A stretch of DNA of 64,000 nucleotides from JAOAPY01 sp038237475 (lineage in GTDB: Bacteria > Acidobacteriota > Blastocatellia > Pyrinomonadales > Pyrinomonadaceae): NCBI GenBank assembly GCA_038237475.1, contig JBBRYS010000003.1, positions 248,001-312,000 on the forward strand. The letters are read 5' to 3'. A program made the translations under genes and the position numbers. Below the pieces are notes generated by a model. The model was given only the letters and a program-made list of their open reading frames with translations, searched no databases and was not told the origin of the DNA. Of the stretch, positions 27,872 through 35,498 are shown in pieces. How positions within the stretch are numbered: the first letter of the stretch is position 1; each line of letters starts with the position of its first letter.

Positions 27872-29161
27872 ATGATTTCCCCCAAATCGCCCGTGTTCAC
27901 CTATCGCCCACACCTTAATATCGCTCTGCTAATGGGTTTGCTCGCGGCCAGTCTTGTCTTCGCAGGCTGCACCAGAGTTACCAAAGGTGAGCGTGAACCC
28001 AAAACAATTGTTGCCGCACCGAAACCCAATCCACCCGTGGCTACGTGGTTGGGGAATCCAGAGCGCAACTTTTACGGCACTGGTCCATGGAAAGACGGTC
28101 AACTCGAAATTATCTGGGACTTCAAGACCAGCTCCATGAGCGGCCGCCTGCATAAAGATCCGTGGGGTGGCACCTCCTGGCCCGGCCAGCCTTCCGTCGA
28201 AGGTGACCGCGTTTATTTTCCGTCGGCTGACGGCAATGCCTACGCCTTCAATCGATCCGACGGCACTGTGCTTTGGAAGTACAAAGCCAAAGACAGTTTC
28301 AAGGCCACTCCGACGATTGTCGGGGACAGGATTCTTGCCAATGGCCTGGACCATCATGTCTATTGCCTGAATAAATCTGACGGCAGTCTTATCTGGGATT
28401 TCGAGACTGGGTTTGAAGTCGACGGCTCAATGGCAGTTATCGGCGAGCGGATTTATTTCGGAGGCGAAGACCGCAATTTCTACTGCCTGAATTTGAATGA
28501 CGGCAAGCTCATTTATAAAACTCCGGGTGTAGGCTCAGTTGAAGGTAGTGTTACTTATAAAGACGGCCGCATTTATTTCAGCACCGAGAATTTTGATTTG
28601 TTCTGCCTCAACGCTGAAGACGGCGGCATCATTTGGAAAGCAAAGATCGGGGCCGACTCGGATTCGACACCGGCCGTCGCTGAGGGACTGGTATTCACGG
28701 CCGCGGAAGATGGAGTGGTGCGCGCCTACAAACAAGAAAACGGGGAACTGGTCTGGACCTATGTCACCGAGGGCTCGCGCCTCGGGCAAGGCAGCGAAAC
28801 GAGGGGCATTTGGGCCAGTCCCATTTATTACAAAGGGAAAATCTATATTGGCGCGAGCAATGGCTACCTGCATTGCCTGTCTGCGGAGAAGGGCGAGCTC
28901 GTCTGGCGCTACAAAGCCCATGCGGCAATTTGGGGAACTTCACCCGTCGTCGATGATCGGGTCGTGTTTGGCGACAAGGCCGGTTGGATCCATATGATTT
29001 CAGCCACCGATGGCAAACAGATTTCAAAAATTAAGATAGGTGACAACATTAATTCTACGCCGGCTATTTATGATGGCCGGATTTACATCGGAGCTTTCAA
29101 CGGACACCTCTATTGCCTGGGCCTTGGTAATAGTAATCAAAAGCCGAGAGCTGCCATTTAA
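27872..29161 (+). CDS. PQQ-type beta-propeller lipoprotein
   Basis: 429 aa. A lipoprotein signal ends in LVFAGC at about residue 32, so the mature protein should be membrane-anchored. Seven or eight blades of the PQQ-binding-like repeat follow, each with a pattern such as VYFPSADGNAYAFNRSDGTV, IYFGGEDRNFYCLN and IYIGASNGYLHCLS ending in W-x-Y/F. It resembles BamB and PQQ-repeat proteins, but no PQQ ligand set or dehydrogenase domain is present, so a scaffold role in the envelope is more likely. A plus-strand neighbour 117 bp downstream encodes a glutamine amidotransferase. Confidence 0.88.
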   Translation: MISPKSPVFTYRPHLNIALLMGLLAASLVFAGCTRVTKGEREPKTIVAAPKPNPPVATWLGNPERNFYGTGPWKDGQLEIIWDFKTSSMSGRLHKDPWGGTSWPGQPSVEGDRVYFPSADGNAYAFNRSDGTVLWKYKAKDSFKATPTIVGDRILANGLDHHVYCLNKSDGSLIWDFETGFEVDGSMAVIGERIYFGGEDRNFYCLNLNDGKLIYKTPGVGSVEGSVTYKDGRIYFSTENFDLFCLNAEDGGIIWKAKIGADSDSTPAVAEGLVFTAAEDGVVRAYKQENGELVWTYVTEGSRLGQGSETRGIWASPIYYKGKIYIGASNGYLHCLSAEKGELVWRYKAHAAIWGTSPVVDDRVVFGDKAGWIHMISATDGKQISKIKIGDNINSTPAIYDGRIYIGAFNGHLYCLGLGNSNQKPRAAI

Positions 29162-29278
29162 CCTGAGGCGGTAAGCCGCGGCTTGAAAGCGACCCGGGAC
29201 GAAAAGAAACTGTTGCCCGGGCCAGTCACGCTGTCACTCAGAACAACTAACAACTGATTAGCGTCAACTAACCATTCC

Positions 29279-29899
29279 ATGATTTACCTCGTTGACAATA
29301 CCATTGACGGCCAGGGCGCGAGCCCCCGTGAGCTCAGGAGTGCTTTGGAACGGGTTCGTCCGGACCTGGAGATAGTGGTCGAGCCGTTTAGCGAAGTCTC
29401 GCCGCGACGCATTCAGGAACTATCACCCTCACACATTATTCTCAGTGGCCAAAGCCATCCCTGGGAAATGTATACTGCCAATTCGCTAACGGGTCTCTAC
29501 GATGTGATTCGAAGTGTCCCCATTCCTATCCTTGGAGTTTGCGGAGGACACCAGCAGATGGCCCTGGCGTTTGGTGCTCACGTCGGATTAATGGAACGCC
29601 TGGCACCCGGCGACGGCTATGTTGGTGCTAAGCGTGAACGTGGATTTTTCCCAGTTGAGACGGATGGCAGTGGGCTTTTCCAGGATCTCCCTCAGACCTC
29701 GACATTTTGGCATTCGCATTGTGATGAAGTTAAGGAGTTGCCCAGCGGCTTCCGCTGCACCGCGGCAAATTCAACCTGTGCTATTCAAGCGATGCAGCAC
29801 GAATCGCAGCCTTTGTTCGGCGTCCAGTTCCATCCGGAGCTATTCGATGACGACCATCCGGAAGGACGCAAGGTGCTCGAGAATTTCCTCGCCCGTTGA
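29279..29899 (+). CDS. Class I glutamine amidotransferase
   Basis: 206 aa, a stand-alone class I GATase. The nucleophile elbow is ILGVCGGHQQMALAFG (Cys near residue 89). The His-Glu pair lies in FGVQFHPELFDDD near 182. It releases ammonia from glutamine for a partner synthetase. It resembles the TrpG/PabA/GuaA amidotransferase subunits, but no partner synthetase is adjacent, so the product is unknown. A weak CCCC/GGGG hairpin followed by TTTT (29906-29928) lies just after the stop. Confidence 0.85.
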   Translation: MIYLVDNTIDGQGASPRELRSALERVRPDLEIVVEPFSEVSPRRIQELSPSHIILSGQSHPWEMYTANSLTGLYDVIRSVPIPILGVCGGHQQMALAFGAHVGLMERLAPGDGYVGAKRERGFFPVETDGSGLFQDLPQTSTFWHSHCDEVKELPSGFRCTAANSTCAIQAMQHESQPLFGVQFHPELFDDDHPEGRKVLENFLAR

Positions 29900-29905
29900 A
29901 GACTT

Positions 29906-29928
29906 CCCCGCCGCTTTGGGGTGGTTTT
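29906..29928 (+). terminator. Weak hairpin terminator after the amidotransferase gene
   Basis: CCCC (29906-29909) pairs with GGGG (29918-29921) around an eight-base loop and is followed by TGGTTTT. The stem is short, so termination is probably partial. Confidence 0.4.
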
Positions 29929-30001
29929 AGCGTCGCAACACGTTTGCAATCAAAAGATCACCTTCCACTAACCAACGCTATCTCAACAGTTAAATCCCCG
30001 C

Positions 30002-30110
30002 GGCTAGCTCCAGGCAGCGCTCAGCACCGGTAAAGGCTGGACACCCCCGAATGTCGATGCTAGCCTCCCCTATCGTTAACAAGTGGGGCTTTGAACTCGC
30101 TTGTTTTTTT
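30002..30110 (+). promoter_or_regulatory. Structured leader segment ending in a rho-independent terminator
   Basis: GGCTAGC (30002-30008) pairs perfectly with GCTAGCC (30059-30065). Inside, TCCAG/CTGGA (30009-30013 with 30037-30041) or GACA/TGTC (30040-30043 with 30052-30055) can form, giving a compact junction. Then ACAAGTGGG (30079-30087) pairs with CTCGCTTGT (30096-30104), nine pairs including wobbles, followed by seven T. This looks like either the operon terminator of the amidotransferase gene or an aptamer plus terminator of the 3D-domain gene. No known riboswitch consensus was recognised. Confidence 0.5.
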
Positions 30111-30122
30111 GTGAAGAAGTAA

Positions 30123-30237
30123 CTTTCAGCGCACCGCATCAAGGATGCAACCCCACTCCGGCTGACGTCAAAGGACTCCTAGAGCCGGAGGTCGAGTCGG
30201 GGAACCGAACCGGACTCGCGCGTAGCGCCGCTGAAAG
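30123..30237 (+). ncRNA. Candidate structured 5' leader (riboswitch-like) of the 3D-domain gene
   Basis: A closed multibranch structure can be drawn by eye. The closing stem is CTTTCAGCG (30123-30131) with CGCTGAAAG (30229-30237), nine perfect pairs. Inside are GCATC-AAG-GATGC (30136-30148), CTCCGGCT with AGCCGGAG (30156-30163, 30183-30190), GAGTC with GACTC (30194-30198, 30213-30217), and GCGC-GTA-GCGC (30218-30228). The last hairpin abuts both its neighbours, suggesting coaxial stacking. The loop GGGGAACCGAACC (30199-30211) is one base from a segment of the c-di-AMP (ydaO) riboswitch as I recall it, but the other ydaO boxes are absent. It ends 37 nt before the ATG at 30275. Confidence 0.55.
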
Positions 30238-30274
30238 TCAGACCCCCTTAACTTCGGACGGAGACCCGAGCAGA

Positions 30275-30865
30275 ATGAAATCTATCCTTGGCGGAAGCGC
30301 GGTTTTAGGCGCGGCATTACTTACAAGCTCTTTTATCTTTTCAGCGAAACCATCGGTGGCCGAGACTCAGGGCCCGGTTCCTCAACAGCAGAATCAAACC
30401 AGTCCTTCGAAATCGGAAACGAAGTCGGATGGGATTGCGGCGCCGGAAGTAGCGGCGAAGACTACGACCGCAGCACCGAATAGTGGCGTGGTGATGGAAG
30501 CGACGGATACCGCTGGCGGTCTGGCCGGTATCGCGCCAGTAAACTCAAGCGTGGCACCCGTGCATTACACTGCCACCGCTTACAGCTTGCCTGGACGAAC
30601 GGCCAGCGGCAAGCGAGTCAGCAAAGGTCTGATAGCTGCCGATCCGCGCGTGCTGCCACTGGGCACACGGGTGCGCCTGGATGCCGGTCAGTACAGCGGC
30701 GAGTACCTGGTGGCCGATACCGGCGGCGCGGTCAAGGGTAAACGAATTGATATCTGGACCCCGACCAGTCGCGAAGCGATGAGCTTTGGACGCCGGAAAG
30801 TAAAACTTACTGTTTTGACGTACGGACCCAAGAGAACCTCGCCACGCAAACTACGTTCAAACTAA
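30275..30865 (+). CDS. Secreted 3D-domain protein (RlpA/MltA-like double-psi beta-barrel)
   Basis: 196 aa from the ATG at 30275. Upstream in-frame starts would run through the structured leader and are rejected. A signal peptide covers residues 1-30 (GGSAVLGAALLTSSFIF). A low-complexity Thr/Ala/Lys-rich linker reaches about 90. The 3D domain has YTATAYSLPGRTASGK, GLIAADPRVLPLGTRV and the Asp-containing motif YLVADTGGAVKGKRIDIW. This fold occurs in peptidoglycan lytic enzymes and spore or resuscitation proteins. It is probably a cell-wall glycan-acting or binding protein. A strong terminator follows at 30890-30926. Confidence 0.88.
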   Translation: MKSILGGSAVLGAALLTSSFIFSAKPSVAETQGPVPQQQNQTSPSKSETKSDGIAAPEVAAKTTTAAPNSGVVMEATDTAGGLAGIAPVNSSVAPVHYTATAYSLPGRTASGKRVSKGLIAADPRVLPLGTRVRLDAGQYSGEYLVADTGGAVKGKRIDIWTPTSREAMSFGRRKVKLTVLTYGPKRTSPRKLRSN

Positions 30866-30889
30866 CGAGCTTGGCAGGTGATTGTCTCG

Positions 30890-30926
30890 AGGCAAAGGGA
30901 GCAATCCTTTTGCCTTTTTTATTTTT
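30890..30926 (+). terminator. Rho-independent terminator of the 3D-domain gene
   Basis: AGGCAAA plus GG (30890-30898) pairs with CC and TTTGCCT (30906-30915) with one bulged T, followed by a run of T and ATTTTT. The stop codon is 25 bp upstream. Confidence 0.9.
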
Positions 30927-30995
30927 GCGCCTTTAGCGCCTGCGGCGATGAATGCTAATATGAAAATTCGTTATTGAACACAGCCCGAGGTCCGC

Positions 30996-32081
30996 ATGCA
31001 GCCTTCGTTAGATCCCGAGATTTCCACCGCAGAGAGTAGTCAGTCAGCATCGGCCCCACTGGTTGAAGTCAGGCGAGGGTCGATCACAGAATCGCGTCAT
31101 CGTGGTCACGTGGCTTTTGTCGATGGCAATGGCAAGCTCGTAGCACACTTGGGGACGCCGGACTCAGTCACATACTTGCGGTCGTCGGCAAAGCCATTTC
31201 AGGCGCTTCCTCTGGTGGCCTCGGGCGCGGCTGATCGCTTTGGCTTCAGTGAGGAAGAGATCGCGCTGGCCTGCGCGTCACACAGCGGCGAACCAATTCA
31301 TACCAGGGTTGTAGCGTCGATGTTGCGGAAGCTTGGACTCGAGACTGAGGCGCTCAAGTGTGGAATTCATGAGCCGTTCAGCGCCGTCGAGACGCGGCGC
31401 TTGCGCGAGCTGGGCGAGTCTCCAAACGTTTTACAGAACAACTGTTCCGGCAAACACGCCGGCATGCTCGCGCTGGCTTTACATCTTGGCGCTCCGATTG
31501 AAACCTATTTCGAGCCCGACCATCCAGTGCAGATTGCCATCCGGGAAACGATCGTTCGCTTATCGGGTTGCTCAGAACGCGACCTGGCAGTAGGAGTTGA
31601 TGGTTGTGGCGTCCCCGTCTTCGGCATGCCCATACGGACGATGGCCTTGATGTACGCTCGACTCGTGAGCCCGGTTGATTTTGATGAAGCGACCCGTCGG
31701 GTGTGCGAACGTATCACTACGGCGATGCTTAATCACCCCGAACTCATCGGCGGGACAACGGACAGGCTCGATACCGAAATGATGAAGGCAGCCGCTGGGC
31801 GGTTAATTTCCAAGGTTGGGGCAGAAGGAGTCTACACAGTTGGAGTCCTGCCTTGCGCGGCTTGGCCTGACGGACTCGGCTTGGCGCTCAAGATCGAAGA
31901 TGGCGATGATTTTCGCGCGCGACCGACAGTGGTGATCCAGGCCCTCAGCCAGCTGGGTGTATTAAGCGGGGATGCGCTTGCAGCCGTCGCTCGTTTCGCT
32001 TGTTTTCCAGTAACCAATCGCCGCGGTGACGTAGTCGGCGAAGTTAGGCCCGCCTTTACTCTGCAGCGGGATGACATCTAA
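30996..32081 (+). CDS. ansA: L-asparaginase II family protein
   Basis: 361 aa. It matches the rhizobial asparaginase II family (Asparaginase_II), not the classical type I/II enzymes: VEVRRGSITESRHRGHVAFV, YLRSSAKPFQALPLV with the catalytic Ser-x-x-Lys, NNCSGKHAGMLAL and VDGCGVPVFGMP. It hydrolyses asparagine to aspartate and ammonia. GAGG about 8 nt before the ATG supports the start. The next gene starts 14 bp after the stop, suggesting an operon. No signal peptide, so cytoplasmic. Confidence 0.92.
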   Translation: MQPSLDPEISTAESSQSASAPLVEVRRGSITESRHRGHVAFVDGNGKLVAHLGTPDSVTYLRSSAKPFQALPLVASGAADRFGFSEEEIALACASHSGEPIHTRVVASMLRKLGLETEALKCGIHEPFSAVETRRLRELGESPNVLQNNCSGKHAGMLALALHLGAPIETYFEPDHPVQIAIRETIVRLSGCSERDLAVGVDGCGVPVFGMPIRTMALMYARLVSPVDFDEATRRVCERITTAMLNHPELIGGTTDRLDTEMMKAAAGRLISKVGAEGVYTVGVLPCAAWPDGLGLALKIEDGDDFRARPTVVIQALSQLGVLSGDALAAVARFACFPVTNRRGDVVGEVRPAFTLQRDDI

Positions 32082-32095
32082 GGAAATATTCAAAT

Positions 32096-32644
32096 ATGGC
32101 AGCTCAGGAATTTAGTAACGGTAATGGAAGTGAGGCGGGGACTGAGCCGCCTCTGAGACGCGATGCGCAGGGTCGCGTCGAGGTAGATTCAGTTCCAGAC
32201 GTGATTCAATGGTTTCTTGATTACGATCAGCGAGTAGCAATCGTCAAACATGCTCGCGTCGAAGAAGTCTTTCAATGGAAACAAAGCCAAAGCCGCCTCG
32301 GTGGTGAAGAAGTATTTATTTTCAATCGGGCTGAAGATCGGCTGGCCATTGGAATCATTCAGGCCCTTTCGGAGAATAGCTCTGAACCGGCATTGCATGC
32401 CTGGATTGCACAATTGCTTAACGCACTTGATTCCGCGTCCAAAACGAATGAGACCATCTCTGATGCGTATGGTTTGGATCTGAGCGGCCCAGGGTCAACC
32501 GTCACTGAAGCTGCGAAGATCCCTTCAGAACGCGAACGAAATGAGTTTCTTTTCAATTGCTGGATCGAAACGCTCTGCTCAGCAGAAGCCCGCGTGCTGG
32601 GCTGGCTTTACAAAGAATTCTACGGCATGCCGTTCGTACCCTAA
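32096..32644 (+). CDS. Conserved-looking cytoplasmic protein of unknown function
   Basis: 182 aa. I do not recognise the family. It has no signal peptide or membrane segment. Residues 1-25 are polar (SNGNGSEAGTEP), and the rest is predicted helical with a Trp/Phe-rich start (VPDVIQWFLDYDQRVAIVKH) and a C-terminal RVLGWLYKEFYGMPFVP. It lies 14 bp after ansA and 8 bp before an aminotransferase gene, so it is probably in the same operon. Length, spacing and codon use like its neighbours support a real gene. Confidence 0.75.
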   Translation: MAAQEFSNGNGSEAGTEPPLRRDAQGRVEVDSVPDVIQWFLDYDQRVAIVKHARVEEVFQWKQSQSRLGGEEVFIFNRAEDRLAIGIIQALSENSSEPALHAWIAQLLNALDSASKTNETISDAYGLDLSGPGSTVTEAAKIPSERERNEFLFNCWIETLCSAEARVLGWLYKEFYGMPFVP

Positions 32645-32652
32645 AAAATGTC

Positions 32653-33774
32653 ATGAACGCCAAATTACGCTCACTCTTTCCAGTAACTGGGCGAGCGACC
32701 TATCTGAATCATGCAGCCGTCTCGCCGCCACCGACGCCCACCATACAGGCGATTCAATCACAGCTTGAAGACGTCTCGAACAACGGCTCAATAAATTTCC
32801 GGCGTTGGATCGCGACTAAGGAGAGAGCGCGCAAACTGATCGCGGGCCTCCTCGGCGCCCGGCCTGAACAGATCGCCTTCATGCGCAATACATCGGACGG
32901 ACTGTCAACCGTTGCCAATGGCCTGCCGTGGAAAGCCGGCGACAACCTCGTCACCTTCAGCCGCGAGTTCCCATCGAATGTATATCCGTGGCTCCGCCTC
33001 CGCGAGGCTTTTGGGGTTGAAGTGCGGATGTGTGCAGAACGTGAAGGCCGGATCGATCTTAACGAGCTGATTGGCTTGATTGATGATCGGACAAGAGTTG
33101 TTGCTATCAGCCAGGTGCAGTTTGCTTCGGGCTTTCGCGCCGATCTCGAGCGATTGGGACGGGCTGCGCGACGTCATGATGCGCTATTGGTGGTCGATGT
33201 CATCCAGGCCCTCGGGGTCATTCCGACGAATGTCGAAGCTGAGTTGATTGATGTTGCTGCCGGAGCCGGTCACAAATGGCTGTTGACGCCGGAAGGCATC
33301 GGCATGCTGTATTTATCGGATCGGGCGCGTGAGCGGATTGAACCAACCCTGGTCGGTTGGATTAGCGTGGCAAATCCCGAGGACCAGAGCAATTTCGATC
33401 AACCCTGGAATTCAGGAGCGCTTGCCTGGGAAACAGGGACTGCGCCCTCGGCTCTATTTTATGGATTGGAAGCAAGTCTGAAGTTGTTAATCGAGACAGG
33501 AGTCGAAAGGATTGCTGCCCATCTCGAGGAGTTAACGGATTACCTCTGCGAGAGATTGGCTGGTAGTGCATATCAGGTAGTCAGCTCAAGGCTGCCAGGT
33601 GAGAAATCTCAGATAGTTTGTCTTCACCACCAGGAACTCGACGCAATGGCTGTATACAGCTTTTTGAGTCAGAAGAACATTATCACCGCGCCGCGAGGTG
33701 GCCGGCTGCGCATCGCGCCGCACTGCTATAACACTGCGGACGACATCGATCAACTTTTGAATAATTTGCCGTAG
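32653..33774 (+). CDS. Class V aminotransferase (PLP-dependent)
   Basis: 373 aa from the ATG at 32653 (MNAKLRSLFPVTGRATYLNH). An upstream in-frame TTG at 32557 would overlap the preceding gene and lacks conservation. The family pattern is clear: YLNHAAVSPPP, QIAFMRNTSDGLSTVA, LVVDVIQALGVIP and AGAGHKWLLTPEGIG, with the PLP Lys in GHKW. It belongs to the cysteine desulfurase/isopenicillin-N epimerase-like branch. The absence of the mobile Cys loop of IscS/SufS makes desulfurase activity unlikely. Substrate unknown. It starts 8 bp after the preceding stop without a clear Shine-Dalgarno, so translational coupling is likely. Confidence 0.85.
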   Translation: MNAKLRSLFPVTGRATYLNHAAVSPPPTPTIQAIQSQLEDVSNNGSINFRRWIATKERARKLIAGLLGARPEQIAFMRNTSDGLSTVANGLPWKAGDNLVTFSREFPSNVYPWLRLREAFGVEVRMCAEREGRIDLNELIGLIDDRTRVVAISQVQFASGFRADLERLGRAARRHDALLVVDVIQALGVIPTNVEAELIDVAAGAGHKWLLTPEGIGMLYLSDRARERIEPTLVGWISVANPEDQSNFDQPWNSGALAWETGTAPSALFYGLEASLKLLIETGVERIAAHLEELTDYLCERLAGSAYQVVSSRLPGEKSQIVCLHHQELDAMAVYSFLSQKNIITAPRGGRLRIAPHCYNTADDIDQLLNNLP

Positions 33775-33933
33775 TCGGCAGGCACTGACTAACGCGCGAT
33801 TATGATGCAAGTGTACGGTTGATAATGTCTGATACTTATACGGCTCCCACCAATACTCCGCCAATACACTTCGTCGCCACACGCTTTTCCAGAAGTTCCC
33901 GCTGCAAAAATTAATGCTTTGATAAATTCCTTT

Positions 33934-33949
33934 TGGCACGTTCATTGCA
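33934..33949 (+). promoter_or_regulatory. Sigma-54 (-24/-12) promoter
   Basis: TGGCACGTTCATTGCA is an exact fit to TGGCACG-N4-TTGCW, with GG and GC at the correct 10-nt spacing. Transcription should start near 33961 on the + strand. Downstream there is no convincing gene before the minus-strand gene at 34256; instead there are two strong hairpins. An activator-binding site was not identified. Confidence 0.75.
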
Positions 33950-33960
33950 AAACAGTTGAA

Positions 33961-34190
33961 CAGAACAAGTAGGGTACAAAGGTAAATCGGGTCAGGCTCC
34001 AAAAATTGCGGTGAGAGGAAGCTTTGGGGGAGGCGTCCTCTCACCTTTGAAAAAGAAGCTGGCGGCACTCTTTCGGGGGAACGGAGTTATGCGAGCTGGC
34101 AATTGCGGAGCCGGTAATTGCGGACTGTTGGTTGTTGTCCTGATCAGGCACGGGGGAGCCTCCAGGAATACCAACAGTCCGCATTTCGTT
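33961..34190 (+). ncRNA. Candidate sigma-54-dependent structured RNA
   Basis: Downstream of the sigma-54 promoter, GGTGAGAGG (34010-34018) pairs perfectly with CCTCTCACC (34037-34045). TGCGGACTGTTGGT (34119-34132) pairs perfectly with ACCAACAGTCCGCA (34170-34183). Inside the second stem TCCTG/CAGGA extends the helix around CCTGATCAGG. AATTGCGGA is repeated directly just before it. A short frame at 34011-34217 (GTG start, no ribosome-binding site, Arg/Gly-rich) crosses the hairpins and is unlikely to be translated. The 3' end is guessed at the second stem, which is followed by ATTTCGTTTCC. The rest of 33780-33960 shows no gene. Confidence 0.5.
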
Positions 34191-34255
34191 TCCAAGAGGT
34201 TCGGCAAAGTTCGTTGAGCGCTTGTATCCCGGAGGTAGAGGGAGAGAGCTGCACG

Positions 34256-35410
34256 CTAAGGCTTGTCGAGCATTTTGATTTCTGCGCTCAGTTGGTCAAT
34301 ATTTAACCGCATCATACCGCCGGCATCCGTGTAAGCTTCAGCAGTTGACTGCTGCGCCCGGCGCCGCGCAAACAACAGACCGCCAACCAGTCCCCCCACT
34401 CCAAAACAAATCACCGCGGCCAGACCGGAAGCCTTGACGACGTTTACAAAAACCGCCAGCGTAGTTTCGGTATATTTGCGCTGCGCATCCTTGAGCCAAT
34501 TCGGATTATCGCCCAGCCATTGGACCACCTGTTCGTATTTCACCTGGTCGATTAACTGGTTGGCAACTTGTTCGTTTGGCGCATTGAACACAAACACAGA
34601 ATAGTTTCCTACGCGCCGATATGCCGTCGGGGAAGGTTTGCCCTGGCTCCACAGTTCGCGCGTCTTGACGATGATGTTCCAATCGTTGTCGTGGGCAAAC
34701 TGCGGAGTCGTGAATTCGGCAATCATAAGTTGTGACTGGCCGTAGCTCGCCGACACTACTTCGGTCCCGCCCTGGAATTCCACCGTCTGCAGGACAGTTT
34801 GCTCCGGTAAAATGGCCGCCAGAGTTTCCGCATTGACTGCATACCGGAGGGCTGAATTAGGATTCGGATTATCGGGAAGGTGTTTTACGAGCGCGGGAAT
34901 TTCTCCTTCGCCTTTATCCAGCAAATCAGCGAGCGAGCGAGCCAGCGGTTCCAGTGGAGCATCGCCTTGACGATTGGACTTTGTTCGAGCGACTACGCCA
35001 TAAACCGAACCCTTGTAAAAGAAAAGCGAATCAGGGAAGGAATAACTCGCTGTCCCGACGGTTTCACTCGTGCTCACCTGCGAATCCGCGACAGACTTGC
35101 GATATGAGCTGACGGCGCTCGTTAACAAGGCAAAAGCGCTCGAGTCAGAAGTTGTCGTAACCACGTTGATGGAGAACCGTTCTCCCGAAGCCGAGACGTA
35201 ATCACGGCTGGCCTCTCCGGTTTCATTAAAAATGCCTTGATGAAAATTTTTCGCCGGTCGCGCAGCGGATGAAGCTACAAAACTGTCGATGCGATCCGGC
35301 AGCAGTTTGACTGCGGCTGATGTTGCTGGCCGATCCGCGCGCGCTGCTGGCTGCACGAATGCTATTGCGAAGGCAATCAAAGCGAAAGATATTATGAACC
35401 GCAATTCCAC
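34256..35410 (-). CDS. Exported protein with C-terminal membrane helix, possibly DUF6599-like
   Basis: 384 aa. A signal peptide spans residues 1-25 (FIISFALIAFAIAFVQPAARA). The exported part contains LLPDRIDSFVASSAARPAKN, then YVSASGERFSINVVTTTSDS and GTASYSFPDSLFFYKGSVYG, resembling acidobacterial DUF6599-type proteins of unknown function. A membrane helix lies near 327-350 (VICFGVGGLVGGLLFARRRA), followed by a short cytoplasmic tail. It is minus-strand, convergent with the aminotransferase gene, and upstream of it is a membrane PH-domain gene. Confidence 0.75.
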   Translation of the reverse strand: MELRFIISFALIAFAIAFVQPAARADRPATSAAVKLLPDRIDSFVASSAARPAKNFHQGIFNETGEASRDYVSASGERFSINVVTTTSDSSAFALLTSAVSSYRKSVADSQVSTSETVGTASYSFPDSLFFYKGSVYGVVARTKSNRQGDAPLEPLARSLADLLDKGEGEIPALVKHLPDNPNPNSALRYAVNAETLAAILPEQTVLQTVEFQGGTEVVSASYGQSQLMIAEFTTPQFAHDNDWNIIVKTRELWSQGKPSPTAYRRVGNYSVFVFNAPNEQVANQLIDQVKYEQVVQWLGDNPNWLKDAQRKYTETTLAVFVNVVKASGLAAVICFGVGGLVGGLLFARRRAQQSTAEAYTDAGGMMRLNIDQLSAEIKMLDKP

Positions 35411-35498
35411 ACTCCTGCTGCTCAGTCGAGATGCTGAGGCTTAGATGCCATAACGGCTGCGAAGTTCCCCAGCTCAAATTGAGTTGGCAACTGCTAAT

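Noticed and set aside
27872..29161. PQQ-dependent dehydrogenase
   Set aside because: Only propeller repeats and a lipobox are present; no dehydrogenase ligand set or cytochrome domain.
30123..30237. Firm call of a c-di-AMP (ydaO) riboswitch
   Set aside because: Only one box resembles the consensus; the GGGUGAAUC and CAGCUAACC segments are not found in order.
30101..30274. N-terminal extension of the 3D-domain protein from a TTG at 30101
   Set aside because: It runs through the structured leader, and the signal peptide begins at the ATG at 30275.
34011..34217. 68-residue frame downstream of the sigma-54 promoter
   Set aside because: GTG start without a ribosome-binding site, Arg/Gly-rich, and it crosses both strong hairpins.
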